From contig NZ_JAJGNJ010000002.1 in NCBI RefSeq assembly GCF_020781835.1, forward strand, positions 186,001-250,000: a stretch of 64,000 nucleotides of DNA. The letters run 5' to 3'. The notes below the pieces were generated by a model. That model searched no databases, had not been told where the DNA came from, and saw only the letters and a program-made list of their open reading frames with translations. Below, one piece after another: positions 34,898 to 43,224 of the stretch. Source of the DNA: Microbacterium testaceum (GTDB lineage: Bacteria; Actinomycetota; Actinomycetes; Actinomycetales; Microbacteriaceae). Position 1 is the first letter of the stretch, and each line of letters opens with the position of its first letter. A program made the translations under genes and the position numbers.

Positions 34898-36504
34898 CGG
34901 ATGCCACGAGCCCGGTGACCGCAGCCCGGCCCGACGCCGACCCCATCCCCGTCGACCTGCGCGCGGCGTTCGACGCGTACGAGCGCGCGATCGTCGCGAA
35001 CGACCTCGACGCGCTCGACGCGTTCTTCGCTCCCGGCCCGGACACGCTGCGCGGTGACAACGGCGGCCTGCTCGTCGGGCACGACGCGATCAGCGGGTTC
35101 CGGGCGTTGCGCGGCGGCGTCCCTGCGCGCGAAATCACCGACGTGCACTACCGGCCGCTCGGCGACGACGTCGCGCTCCTCGTCTCGGTCTCGGCGTTCC
35201 GCAGCGGTGGACGGGGGCTGCAGACGCAGGTGTGGCAGCGCATCGACGGTCGCTGGCTCATCACCGCGGCCCACGTGACCCCGCGCACGCCCGCCCTCGA
35301 CCGCACGATCTGGCGCAGCGTCGGCGATCCCTTCCTGCAGGGCGCATGGGAGGGACCGCTCGAAGGCCTCACCGTCGCCGTGAAGGACCTGTTCGCGATC
35401 GCGGGCTTCCGCATCGGCGCCGGCAACCCGACGTTCCTCGAGGAGGCGCGGCCCGAGAAGGCCACGGCTCCCGCCGTCGCCGATCTGCTCCGCGCCGGCG
35501 CATCGCTGCGCGGCATCGCCCGCACCGACGAGTTCGCCTACTCGATCGCGGGCGACAACGTGCACTACGGGACTCCGCCCAACGGTGCGGTGGTCGGCGC
35601 GCTGCCGGGCGGATCGTCGAGCGGACCGGCCTCCGCCGTCGCCTCCGGACACGCCGACATCGGCCTCGCCACCGACACGGCGGGGTCCATCCGCGTCCCC
35701 GCGTCGTACCAGGGCCTGTGGGGGCTGCGCACGACCCACGACCTCGTGCCGCGGCAGGGCATGCTGCCGCTCGCGCAGTCGTTCGACACGATCGGGTGGC
35801 TCACCCGTGACGGCGACACCCTGCAGCGCGTCGCCGACTGGTGCCTCAGCTACGACGGCTCCGCCTCGACCGAGAACGTGTACGGCGCCTCGGGCGACGA
35901 GCTTCCGTGGCGGTTCCTCGTGCCCGAGGAGATCCTCGACTGCGTCGAACCCGAGACCCGCGCGGCGTTCTCGCGCCTGCTCGCCGCGCTCGCGGCATCC
36001 GACGATCCGCCCCCGTTCCGCGCCGTGGATTCGGGAGATCTGGATGCCACCTTCACGGCGTTCCGCACCGTGCAGGGTGCCGAGGCGTGGCGCAACAACG
36101 GCGAGTGGTTGCGCGCGCACCCCGGAGCGGTGGGTCCGGCCGTCGCGGAGCGGTTCCGCATCGCAGCGCAGGTCACCGACGCGGCCGAGGCCGCCGCCCG
36201 CCGTGATCTCGAGCCGATCGCCGCGCACCTGTCCGAGCTCGTCGACGGCGCCGTGTTGATCTTCCCGACCGTCCCCGGCCCCGCGCCCCTGCGGACCGCC
36301 GACGTGGATGCCGTCCGCACGGCCACCCTGCGCATGACCGCGCCGGCCGCCGCGGCGGGGCTTCCCGCCATCTCGGTGCCGCTTCTGACCGTGGCCGGTG
36401 CGCCGGTCGGGGTCTGCCTGGTGTCGCGCGCCGGCACCGACATCGCGCTGGTGCGTCTGGCTCGGCGGCTGGCGGCTCTGGTCGGGGTGGGGGCAGGCCG
36501 ATGA
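34894..36504 (+). CDS. AtzH-like (NTF2-fold) domain fused to an amidase
   Basis: 536 aa. Residues about 20-130 (AFDAYERAIVANDLDALDAF, then FRALRGG and TQVWQRIDGRWLITAAHVT) form an AtzH-like DUF3225/SnoaL-type domain. Residues 140-536 are an amidase-signature enzyme with catalytic Lys164 (VAVKDLF), the GGSSSG loop at 239-244 and nucleophile Ser265 (DTAGSIR). AtzH is a small partner of the AtzE amidase in cyanurate breakdown; here it is covalently joined to the enzyme. Within a ureide operon the substrate may be allophanate-, oxamate- or ureidoglycolate-like, which the sequence does not decide. GAGGAGG-like site upstream. Confidence 0.87.
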   Translation: MTDATSPVTAARPDADPIPVDLRAAFDAYERAIVANDLDALDAFFAPGPDTLRGDNGGLLVGHDAISGFRALRGGVPAREITDVHYRPLGDDVALLVSVSAFRSGGRGLQTQVWQRIDGRWLITAAHVTPRTPALDRTIWRSVGDPFLQGAWEGPLEGLTVAVKDLFAIAGFRIGAGNPTFLEEARPEKATAPAVADLLRAGASLRGIARTDEFAYSIAGDNVHYGTPPNGAVVGALPGGSSSGPASAVASGHADIGLATDTAGSIRVPASYQGLWGLRTTHDLVPRQGMLPLAQSFDTIGWLTRDGDTLQRVADWCLSYDGSASTENVYGASGDELPWRFLVPEEILDCVEPETRAAFSRLLAALAASDDPPPFRAVDSGDLDATFTAFRTVQGAEAWRNNGEWLRAHPGAVGPAVAERFRIAAQVTDAAEAAARRDLEPIAAHLSELVDGAVLIFPTVPGPAPLRTADVDAVRTATLRMTAPAAAAGLPAISVPLLTVAGAPVGVCLVSRAGTDIALVRLARRLAALVGVGAGR

Positions 36505-36507
36505 CCC
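36498..36507 (+). repeat. Left copy of a 10-bp direct repeat flanking the D3-D5 array
   Basis: CCGATGACCC, identical to 36836-36845. The array of three family D repeats lies between the two copies, as expected for a target-site duplication; both copies also contain a start/stop overlap (ATGA). Confidence 0.7.
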
Positions 36508-36772
36508 GCGCGGCACGACTCCTGCAGAACTGCAGAGTTGCGGCATCCCCCGCCCGTCCCGCCCGGATTGCCGGAGTTGTGCGGCCCCGACCTGTGGCCC
36601 GCGCGGCACAACTCCTGCAGAGCCGACGCCATCCGGCATCCCCCGCCCGTCCCGCCCGGATTGCCGGAGTTGTGCGGCCCCGACCTGTGGCCCGCGCGGC
36701 ACGACTCCGGCAGAGCCGACGCCATCCGGCATCCCCCGCCCGTCTCGCCCGGATTGCCGGAGTTGTGCCACC
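36508..36772. repeat. Array of three family D inverted repeats (D3-D5), 91-bp units
   Basis: Three tandem units, each GCGCGGCACRACTCCKGCAG followed by a conserved loop and ending GCCGGAGTTGTGC. They separate the amidase from pucG. The reading frame through the array (36501-36842) is open and overlaps both neighbours but has repeat-derived composition. Confidence 0.88.
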
Positions 36773-36835
36773 CCATCCCACCCGCGGCCCAGCAACACCC
36801 CGCACCACCGCAGCCCACCCCCGCACCACGGAGTC

Positions 36836-36845
36836 CCGATGACCC
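36836..36845 (+). repeat. Right copy of the 10-bp direct repeat
   Basis: CCGATGACCC, spanning the pucG start codon. See the left copy. Confidence 0.7.
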
Positions 36846-38071
36846 ACCTCCCCGGCCCGATCGACCCGCCCGCGCGTCTGCTGATGGGCCCCGGCCCCAT
36901 CTCGGCGTACCCGAGCGTTCTGCGAGCGATGGGCGCCCCGCTCGTCGGGCAGTACGACCCGTTCATGACGGCGACGATGGCCGAGACGCAGGAGCTGTAC
37001 CGCCAGGTCTGGGGCACCGCGAACGACGCGACCCTGCTCATCGACGGCACGAGCCGCGCCGGCATCGAGGCGGCCATCCTCTCCCTCGTGCGTCCGGGGC
37101 AGCGCGTCCTGATACCGATCTTCGGCCGCTTCGGCCACCTGCTCGCCGAGATCGCCGAGCGCGCGCTCGCCGAGGTCCACACGATCGAGGTGCCGTGGGG
37201 AGAGGTGTTCCCCGTGTCGACGATCCGCGAGGCGATCGAGCGGGTGAAGCCGCACCTCGTCGCGTGCGTGCAGGGCGACACGTCGACCACGATGCTCCAG
37301 CCGCTCGACGAGATCGGCGAGATCTGCCGCGCCCACGGCGCCCTGTTCTACACCGACGCCACGGCCTCCCTCGGTGGCAACCCGTTCGAGATGGATGCCT
37401 GGGGCCTGGATGCCGCGACTGCGGGCCTGCAGAAGTGCCTCGGTGGCCCCTCGGGTTCGGCGCCGATCAGCCTGTCCGACCGCGCCGTCGAGGTGGTGCG
37501 GTCGCGCGCCCGCGTCGAGGCGGGGATCCGGGAGGAGGGGGACGCCTCGGCATCCGACTTCATCCGCTCGAACTACTTCGACCTCGCGATGATCCTGGAC
37601 TACTGGGGTCCGCGGCGCCTGAACCACCACACCGAGGCGACCACGATGCTCTACGGCGCGCGGGAGTGCGCGCGCGTGCTGCTGCTCGAGGGTCGCGACG
37701 AGGTGATTGCGCGGCACCAGCTGCACGGCGATGCGATGCTCGCGGGCGTCGAGGGACTCGGGCTCACCGTCTTCGGCGACGTCGCGCACAAGATGACGAA
37801 CGTCGTGGCGGTCGAGATCCCCGAGGGCGTCGTCGGCGACGCCGTGCGCGCCGAGCTGCTGAGCGACTTCGGCATCGAGATCGGCACGTCGTTCGGTCCG
37901 CTGCACGGGCGTGTCTGGCGCATCGGCACGATGGGCTACAACGCGCGGAAGGATGCCGTGCTGACGACGCTCGCCGCCCTCGAAGCGGTGCTGCGCCGAC
38001 ACGGTGCGTCGGTCGCCGCGGGCGGCGGCGTCGATGCGGCGCAGGACGTCTACGCCGGGGCCGCCGGATGA
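36839..38071 (+). CDS. pucG: (S)-Ureidoglycine-glyoxylate aminotransferase (PucG type)
   Basis: 410 aa class V aminotransferase. The PLP lysine Lys199 lies in AGLQKCLGGPSGSAP; LLMGPGPISAYPSVL, GTSRAGIEAAI and YTDATASLGGNPFEMDAWG are shared with PucG and alanine-glyoxylate transaminases. In Bacillus PucG transfers the amino group of ureidoglycine to glyoxylate, giving glycine. Placement directly before allC supports that role. ATGA overlap with allC. Confidence 0.92.
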   Translation: MTHLPGPIDPPARLLMGPGPISAYPSVLRAMGAPLVGQYDPFMTATMAETQELYRQVWGTANDATLLIDGTSRAGIEAAILSLVRPGQRVLIPIFGRFGHLLAEIAERALAEVHTIEVPWGEVFPVSTIREAIERVKPHLVACVQGDTSTTMLQPLDEIGEICRAHGALFYTDATASLGGNPFEMDAWGLDAATAGLQKCLGGPSGSAPISLSDRAVEVVRSRARVEAGIREEGDASASDFIRSNYFDLAMILDYWGPRRLNHHTEATTMLYGARECARVLLLEGRDEVIARHQLHGDAMLAGVEGLGLTVFGDVAHKMTNVVAVEIPEGVVGDAVRAELLSDFGIEIGTSFGPLHGRVWRIGTMGYNARKDAVLTTLAALEAVLRRHGASVAAGGGVDAAQDVYAGAAG

Positions 38072-39345
38072 GGACGCGCCTGCAGGTACCGCCCGAGCGC
38101 ATCGCGTCGGCGGCGCGCCGCGTGATGGGCCGCTGCGAGGAGCTCGCGCGCGTCACCGCGATGACCGGCGGGATCGAGCGCGTGTACCTCTCGCCCGAGC
38201 ACGCCCGCGTGAACCGGCTCGCCGCCGAATGGATGCGCGAGCTCGGCATGACGACCCGGCAGGACGCCGCCGGCAACCAGGTCGGCCGCCTCGCCGCGGC
38301 CGGAGACCGCGACGCCCCGGCCCTGTTGATGGGGTCGCACCTCGATACGGTCCCGGATGCCGGGCGCTTCGACGGCATCGTGGGCGTGCTGATGGCGCTC
38401 GAGGTGGTGCGGCTGGTCCGTCGCGTGGACGACGAGGGCATGGCATCCAGTCCGTTCCCGTTCGCGCTCGAGGTGATCGCGTTCTCGGATGAGGAGGGCA
38501 CGCGCTTCGGAAAGGCGCTGCTCGGGTCGTCGGCCGTGGCCGGGCAGTGGGACCCCGCCTGGTGGGACCTGAAGGATGCCGATGGCACGACGCTGCGCGA
38601 GGCGTTCCGCGAGTTCGGTCTCGACCCGGGTCGTGTGGGCGAGGCCGCGAGGAAGCCCGAGTCGCTCGTGGCGTACCTCGAAGCCCACATCGAACAGGGC
38701 CCCGAGCTGGACCGGGCGGGTCTGCCGCTGGCGGCGGTGTCGTCGATCGCGTCGGCCCGGCGTTTCCAGCTGGTCGTCGAGGGCGAGGCCCGTCACGCCG
38801 GCGGCACGCCCTACGACATGCGCCGCGACGCGCTGCTCGGCGCGAGCGAGGCGGCCCTCGCCGTGGAGCGCATCTGCCGCGCCGAGCACCACATCATCGG
38901 CACGGTGGGGCAGCTCGAAGCCTTCCCCGGAGCGGTGAACGTCGTGCCCGGCGAGGCGCACTTCTCACTCGACCTCCGCGGAGAGTTCGACGACACCCGC
39001 GATCACACGTGGGCGGAGATCTCGGCGGAACTGGATGCCATCATGGGCCGCCGCGGCCTGCGCTGGCGGGCCCGTGAGGTTCATTCCGCGCCGGCGGTGT
39101 TCTGCGAGCCGCTGCTGCAGGACGCCGTGCGGGCGGGCATCGGCGGTGAGGCCCCGACCTTGTTCAGTCGCGCCGGTCACGACGCGATGGCGATCGGGGC
39201 CATCACCGGGGTGGGGATGCTGTTCCTCCGCAACCCCGACGGGATCAGTCACCACCCCGACGAGGCCGTCTCCGCCGCCGATGTCGCGGCGGGGATCCGG
39301 GCACTCGCCGAGGCGGTGCTGGGGCTGGGGGCGGAGCGGGGGTGA
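38068..39345 (+). CDS. allC: Allantoate amidohydrolase
   Basis: 425 aa M20-family dizinc enzyme. Metal ligands His91, Asp93 and Asp103 in GSHLDTVPDAGRFDGIVG, the catalytic Glu in FSDEEGTRFG (about 140-148), and HIEQGPELDRAG and LFSRAGHDAMAIGAI. It converts allantoate to ureidoglycine, ammonia and CO2, feeding PucG. Last gene of the operon that starts at allB; a hairpin follows. Confidence 0.95.
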   Translation: MRTRLQVPPERIASAARRVMGRCEELARVTAMTGGIERVYLSPEHARVNRLAAEWMRELGMTTRQDAAGNQVGRLAAAGDRDAPALLMGSHLDTVPDAGRFDGIVGVLMALEVVRLVRRVDDEGMASSPFPFALEVIAFSDEEGTRFGKALLGSSAVAGQWDPAWWDLKDADGTTLREAFREFGLDPGRVGEAARKPESLVAYLEAHIEQGPELDRAGLPLAAVSSIASARRFQLVVEGEARHAGGTPYDMRRDALLGASEAALAVERICRAEHHIIGTVGQLEAFPGAVNVVPGEAHFSLDLRGEFDDTRDHTWAEISAELDAIMGRRGLRWRAREVHSAPAVFCEPLLQDAVRAGIGGEAPTLFSRAGHDAMAIGAITGVGMLFLRNPDGISHHPDEAVSAADVAAGIRALAEAVLGLGAERG

Positions 39346-39350
39346 GAAGC

Positions 39351-39405
39351 GTTCCTGGCGGGCCATGGGCTCGTGTGCTCCGGCTCGAAGCCGGAACTCA
39401 GGAAC
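39351..39405. terminator. Nested hairpin between convergent genes (allC end)
   Basis: TCCGGCT-cga-AGCCGGA (39379-39395) sits inside the outer pair GTTCCTG/CAGGAAC. No T-tract. It probably ends both the allC transcript and that of the repeat protein opposite. Confidence 0.6.
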
Positions 39406-39418
39406 AGCGAGGAGCTCG

Positions 39419-40732
39419 CTAGCAGGTTCCGCTCAGATAGGTCGCGAAGTCGTAGCCGTTCTCGCCTGCACCAATGGCATCCGTCACACCCGAGGCGATC
39501 AAGGTGTTCTGGTACCAAAGGTTGGTCCCATCGAGGAAGAAACCCCATCCGCCAACATTCTTGGCGGTGGACGGGATGGAGGACCAGGTGCTGCCGGTGA
39601 GGACGGATCCTCCGGATTGCCGGATCCATCCCTTGGCGACCCCTCCGACCTTGTATGTGGCCAGGTCATATCCATTCCCGGCGCCGGCGACCGCGTCCGT
39701 CACATTGGTTGCGATGATGGAGTTCTGGTACCAGAGGGTCGTTCCGTCGAGGAAGTGTCCCCATCCGCCGAGGTTTTTGGCGGTGGACGGGATGGAGGAC
39801 CAGGTGCTGCCGGTGAGGACGGATCCTCCGGATTGCCGGATCCATCCTTTGGCGACCCCACCGACCTTGTAAGTCACGTGGTCGTATCCGTTGCTCGCGC
39901 CCGCGACCGCATCGCTGACGTTGGTCGCGATCAGCGTGTTCTGATACCAGAGGTTCGTTCCGTCGAGGAAGTGTCCCCATCCGCCGAGGTTCTTCGCGGT
40001 GGAGGGGATGGAGGACCAGGTGCTGCCGGTGAGGACGGATCCTCCGGACTGTCGAATCCATCCCTTCGCTTTACCGCCTTCCATGTAGGTCACGTAGTCA
40101 TACCCGTTGCTGCTCCCGCCGACGGCATCCACTGCGTTGCTGGTGATGAGCGTGCCCTGATACCAGAGGTTGGTTCCGTCGATGAAGACACCCCACCCGC
40201 CGAGGTTCTTGGAGGTAGCAGGGATCGACGACCAGGTGCTTCCAGTCAGAACTGAACCTCCGGACTTGCGAATCCATCCCTTAGCGGTTAGACGGCCGGT
40301 GCCCGTGGCTGAGGCGGTCGCGGTCGAATTGCTCGGGCCGATTGCGCTGATGGCTGCCGTTCCGCCTGATGCCGGCACGTTGATCGCCGGCAGACTCGCG
40401 CGCCCGTCGGGACCGCTGACCTGGGTGTTCGTGGTTGCACCGCCCGCGAACGTGTAGCCGCCGCTGAGCGTCGTCGTCACGCTTTGGGCGGCCGCGGCGA
40501 CGCCGTCCACCGTCACCGTCACGTAGGCGCCAATGATCGTGCCGCAGGCGGTTCCGTTGTACGTGGTCTTGTCGAAGGCGAGTGCCGTCACGCCCGAGGC
40601 GGAGGCCATCGGCGCGATGGACGCCGCAGCAACGACAGGTACCGACCACGCGGCGCCGGTCAGGATCGTGCGGCGGGAGGGAGTGGACGTGCGAGGTGAC
40701 GAAGGTGCTGAATTTTCGGAGTCGTGAGACAT
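39419..40732 (-). CDS. Tat-exported protein with an Ig-like domain and four 72-residue repeats
   Basis: 437 aa. Twin-arginine signal peptide SRRTILTGAAWSVPVVAAAS with an AxA cut near residue 45; a likely invasin/Ig-like domain at about 46-145 (VTALAFDKTTYNG, two cysteines); then four repeats starting KGWIR at residues 151, 223, 295 and 367, exactly 72 apart. Each has SGGSVLTGSTWSSIPSTAKN, LGGWGHFLDGTNLWYQNTLI and NGYDYVTY. The Trp/Gly-rich unit could form a beta-propeller blade or carbohydrate-binding module. Function unrecognised. Copies 2-4 are almost identical in DNA, a sign of recent duplication or gene conversion. Divergent from an AraC gene. Confidence 0.8.
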   Translation of the reverse strand: MSHDSENSAPSSPRTSTPSRRTILTGAAWSVPVVAAASIAPMASASGVTALAFDKTTYNGTACGTIIGAYVTVTVDGVAAAAQSVTTTLSGGYTFAGGATTNTQVSGPDGRASLPAINVPASGGTAAISAIGPSNSTATASATGTGRLTAKGWIRKSGGSVLTGSTWSSIPATSKNLGGWGVFIDGTNLWYQGTLITSNAVDAVGGSSNGYDYVTYMEGGKAKGWIRQSGGSVLTGSTWSSIPSTAKNLGGWGHFLDGTNLWYQNTLIATNVSDAVAGASNGYDHVTYKVGGVAKGWIRQSGGSVLTGSTWSSIPSTAKNLGGWGHFLDGTTLWYQNSIIATNVTDAVAGAGNGYDLATYKVGGVAKGWIRQSGGSVLTGSTWSSIPSTAKNVGGWGFFLDGTNLWYQNTLIASGVTDAIGAGENGYDFATYLSGTC

Positions 40733-40839
40733 GCGGATGCCTTTCGGGTTCGGGTGTCGTCAGCATCCCGACGCCCCGCGTCGCAGCCAAACGCGAGTTG
40801 TCTGCCGCGGCAAGGGTGACGACAAGGGCGCCCAATCGT

Positions 40840-40849
40840 CTGACGTCAG
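40840..40849. promoter_or_regulatory. Palindrome CTGACGTCAG in the AraC/repeat-protein gap
   Basis: Perfect 10-bp palindrome within the 218-bp divergent gap, 12 bp from the next palindrome. Confidence 0.4.
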
Positions 40850-40860
40850 CGCGAATGCGC

Positions 40861-40877
40861 GATTCACCGGGTGAATC
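40861..40877. promoter_or_regulatory. Palindrome GATTCACC-G-GGTGAATC
   Basis: Perfect 8-bp arms with one central base; a candidate operator for the repeat protein or the AraC gene. Confidence 0.5.
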
Positions 40878-40950
40878 GGACCCGCTCCTACGGGCGGGCC
40901 GGGTGGACGGCATCGACGCTGGGAGCACGCCTCGTGACGATCGGAGAACC

Positions 40951-41802
40951 ATGGCGCGCAGCCTCCGGGCCGAAGGGTCCGCGGTCATCGACTGGTTCGC
41001 GGGCCGGTCCTTCGCAGTTGCGCCCTCCGCCGAGGGCCCGACGATTCTCATCGTCGACGAAGCGGAGGTTGCCGCCCTCACCATCCGGCGGTTGTGGCAC
41101 ACCGCCCTCACGATCGAGCCGATGCTCAACCGCAACGACGGCTCGACGCTCGTGCTCCAAGCCGAGGGCTCGGCGGTGATGCGGCTCAGGGGCACCAGCG
41201 CCCGACTCGAAGCCGGGGGCGCCCTCGTCTACCCCGCCGCCGCCTTTTGCGATGTGACCACCAGCCAGCCAACCGCCCGTATCGAGATCGTCCTGCCGCA
41301 CCGGCTCCTCGATGCCCCCGCCGCGCTCCCCGGCGCCGACGACAGCCCGGCGTGGCGGGCACTGGCATCCACGGTCAACGCGATTCTCAACGGCGATCAT
41401 CGTCTGTCCGTCGCCGCGGAATCGGCGCTCGGCCACGCGATCGAGAGCCTCTGCGCCTCACTCGTCGCCGGGAGGGAAGGCGCGGATGCCGGTGCCTCGG
41501 GGTTCCGGTCTGCTCAGGCGACATTCGCCGCCGCGACCCGCGTGCTCACCGAGCGCGCCGAAGACGCGGACTTCACGGTCGAAGACCTCGCCGACGCCCT
41601 GCAGGTCTCCCGGCAGTACCTCGCCCGCGTCTTCGCGCGGCACGGACGCACGCCCAGCTCTGCGCTCCGGGCGCGGCGTCTCGAACTCGCCGACGCTCTC
41701 GCGGCCACGGGGCTTTCGGTTACCGAAATCGCCCACCGGTCCGGCTTCCGCTCCGCTCGGGCCTTGTCGCACGCGCGCCGCGACCGGGATACGCGCGACT
41801 GA
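40951..41802 (+). CDS. AraC-family transcriptional regulator
   Basis: 283 aa from ATG 40951 with GGAG four bases upstream. The N-terminal part resembles the AraC_binding_2 sensor (about 5-160). The C-terminal double helix-turn-helix is FTVEDLADALQVSRQYLARVF then LSVTEIAHRSGFRSARALSHA. It is divergent from the repeat protein gene and is its most likely regulator. The effector is unknown. Confidence 0.88.
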   Translation: MARSLRAEGSAVIDWFAGRSFAVAPSAEGPTILIVDEAEVAALTIRRLWHTALTIEPMLNRNDGSTLVLQAEGSAVMRLRGTSARLEAGGALVYPAAAFCDVTTSQPTARIEIVLPHRLLDAPAALPGADDSPAWRALASTVNAILNGDHRLSVAAESALGHAIESLCASLVAGREGADAGASGFRSAQATFAAATRVLTERAEDADFTVEDLADALQVSRQYLARVFARHGRTPSSALRARRLELADALAATGLSVTEIAHRSGFRSARALSHARRDRDTRD

Positions 41803-41808
41803 AGGCCG

Positions 41809-41865
41809 GTAACCAGGACTAACGCGTCCGCTAATCCATGTTGTGGGTCGTAACCAGGACTAACG
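41809..41865. repeat. Short direct repeat (family E), 41-bp period
   Basis: GTAACCAGGACTAACG occurs at 41809-41824 and again at 41850-41865. Between them CTAATCC and GGACTAA could pair. It lies between the AraC gene and phzF-like gene. It may be a partial member of a further repeat family; only this example was seen. Confidence 0.6.
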
Positions 41866-41948
41866 GCGCCTCCGCGCGCGCGTTGGCGCGGTCCACGGAT
41901 GCCGCACTGGCCCGCGACGCCCCACCCCGCGCTCGCCAGAATCGACGC

Positions 41949-42803
41949 ATGACCGAAGCCCCTGGCATCCTGCATCTGCTCGCCTTCGCCGCCGAACCCG
42001 GAGGCGGCAATCCTGCCGGAGTCGTCCTGGATGCCACGGCCCTCGACGACGCCGACATGCTGCGGATCGCGGCCGACCTGGGGTATCCCGAGACGGCGTT
42101 CGTCACCGCCCGCCACGGCGACCGGGTGCGGATTCGGTACTTCTCACCCGAGGCGGAGGTGCCGTTCTGCGGGCACGCGACGATCGCGACGGCGGTCGCC
42201 CTCGTCGAGGCCGACGGGCCGGGGGAGTTCGTGTTCGAGACCGTCGCGGGCGACGTCACCGTGGTCGCCAGCGCCGACGACGGCCGGGTCGCCGCCGGGT
42301 TCACGAGCGTCGAGCCGGTGGTGCGCGACCTCAACGACAGCGCGCCGCTGCTCGCGCTACTCGGACTCGACGCCGACGACCTCGATCCGCGGATGCCGCT
42401 CGCCCAAGCCTTTGCGGGGAACTGGCATCCGGTGGTCGCCGTCCGGACGATCGAGCGGTTCGACGGATTCGGGTACGACGCGGACGCGTTGCGGGTGCTG
42501 ATGCAGGAGCGTGGCTGGACGGGCACCGTCACCGTGGTCCACGTCGCCGGAGACGTCGTCGACGGTGCGGTCGTCGAGGCACGGAATCTGTTCCCCGTCG
42601 GCGACATCACCGAAGACCCGGCCACGGGTTCCGCGGCAGCCGCGCTCGGCGCGTACCTCCGCGACCGCGTCGGACTTCCGACGCCGTTCCACGTGACCGT
42701 GCACCAGGGGCGGCACATCGGCCGGCCGAGCATCCTCGAGGTGGACGTGCCGCCGGCCGGTGGCATCCGGGTGTCGGGGACTGCTGTGCCGCTGGAGCGC
42801 TGA
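41949..42803 (+). CDS. PhzF-family isomerase/epimerase-like protein
   Basis: 284 aa from ATG 41949 (the upstream frame extension lacks a ribosome site). Catalytic-type Glu48 in GYPETAFV and the family motif EVPFCGHATIATA (70-82); DPATGSAAAALGAYL near the C-terminus binds the phosphate-like part of the ligand. PhzF relatives isomerise small carboxylated rings; the substrate is unknown. Not part of a phenazine cluster. Confidence 0.9.
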   Translation: MTEAPGILHLLAFAAEPGGGNPAGVVLDATALDDADMLRIAADLGYPETAFVTARHGDRVRIRYFSPEAEVPFCGHATIATAVALVEADGPGEFVFETVAGDVTVVASADDGRVAAGFTSVEPVVRDLNDSAPLLALLGLDADDLDPRMPLAQAFAGNWHPVVAVRTIERFDGFGYDADALRVLMQERGWTGTVTVVHVAGDVVDGAVVEARNLFPVGDITEDPATGSAAAALGAYLRDRVGLPTPFHVTVHQGRHIGRPSILEVDVPPAGGIRVSGTAVPLER

Positions 42804-42814
42804 GTTCCGCCGGA

Positions 42815-43205
42815 GTATGTCCCACTTATTGCGGTTTGCGGCCCCTCCAGGCAGCCAGAAGTGGGACATGCACCGCCGTAAGTGGGACGAGGGGTCCGGT
42901 GCTGCGTGTGCGCCGCCAACCCATGTCCCACTTGTGGTTGTCTGCGGCGCTTCCAGGCAGCCACAAGTGGGACATGCACCCCCATAAGTGGGACGAGGGT
43001 CCGGTGCTGCGTTGGCGCCCGGAACCCATGTCCCAGTTATTGCTGTCCGCGGCCCTTCCAGGCAGCAAGAAGTGGGACATGCACCGCCGTAAGTGGGACG
43101 AGGGTCCGGTGCTGCGTTGGCGCCCGGAACCCATGTCCCAGTTATTGCTGTCCGCAGCCCTTCCAGGCAGCAAGAAGTGGGACATGCACCCCCATAAGTG
43201 GGACG
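42815..43205. repeat. Array of four family C inverted repeats
   Basis: Four tandem units about 104 bp apart (starting near 42815, 42922, 43027 and 43131). Each reads ATGTCCCACTT (or ATGTCCCAGTT), a 30-bp loop, AAGTGGGACATGCACC, then a second AAGTGGGAC. The units alternate between CACCGCCGTAAGTGGGAC and CACCCCCATAAGTGGGAC endings. It fills the 421-bp gap 42804-43224 between convergent genes; no gene is supported in it. Confidence 0.92.
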
Positions 43206-43224
43206 AGGGCGCGGCGCCCCCGCC

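Noticed and set aside
36501..36842. 113-codon frame overlapping both the amidase stop and the pucG start
   Set aside because: It is entirely made of family D repeats and low-complexity sequence; reported as a repeat array, not as a gene.
42815..43205. CRISPR-like regular repeats
   Set aside because: Units are about 104 bp, largely conserved across the whole unit, with no spacers of unique sequence and no cas genes.
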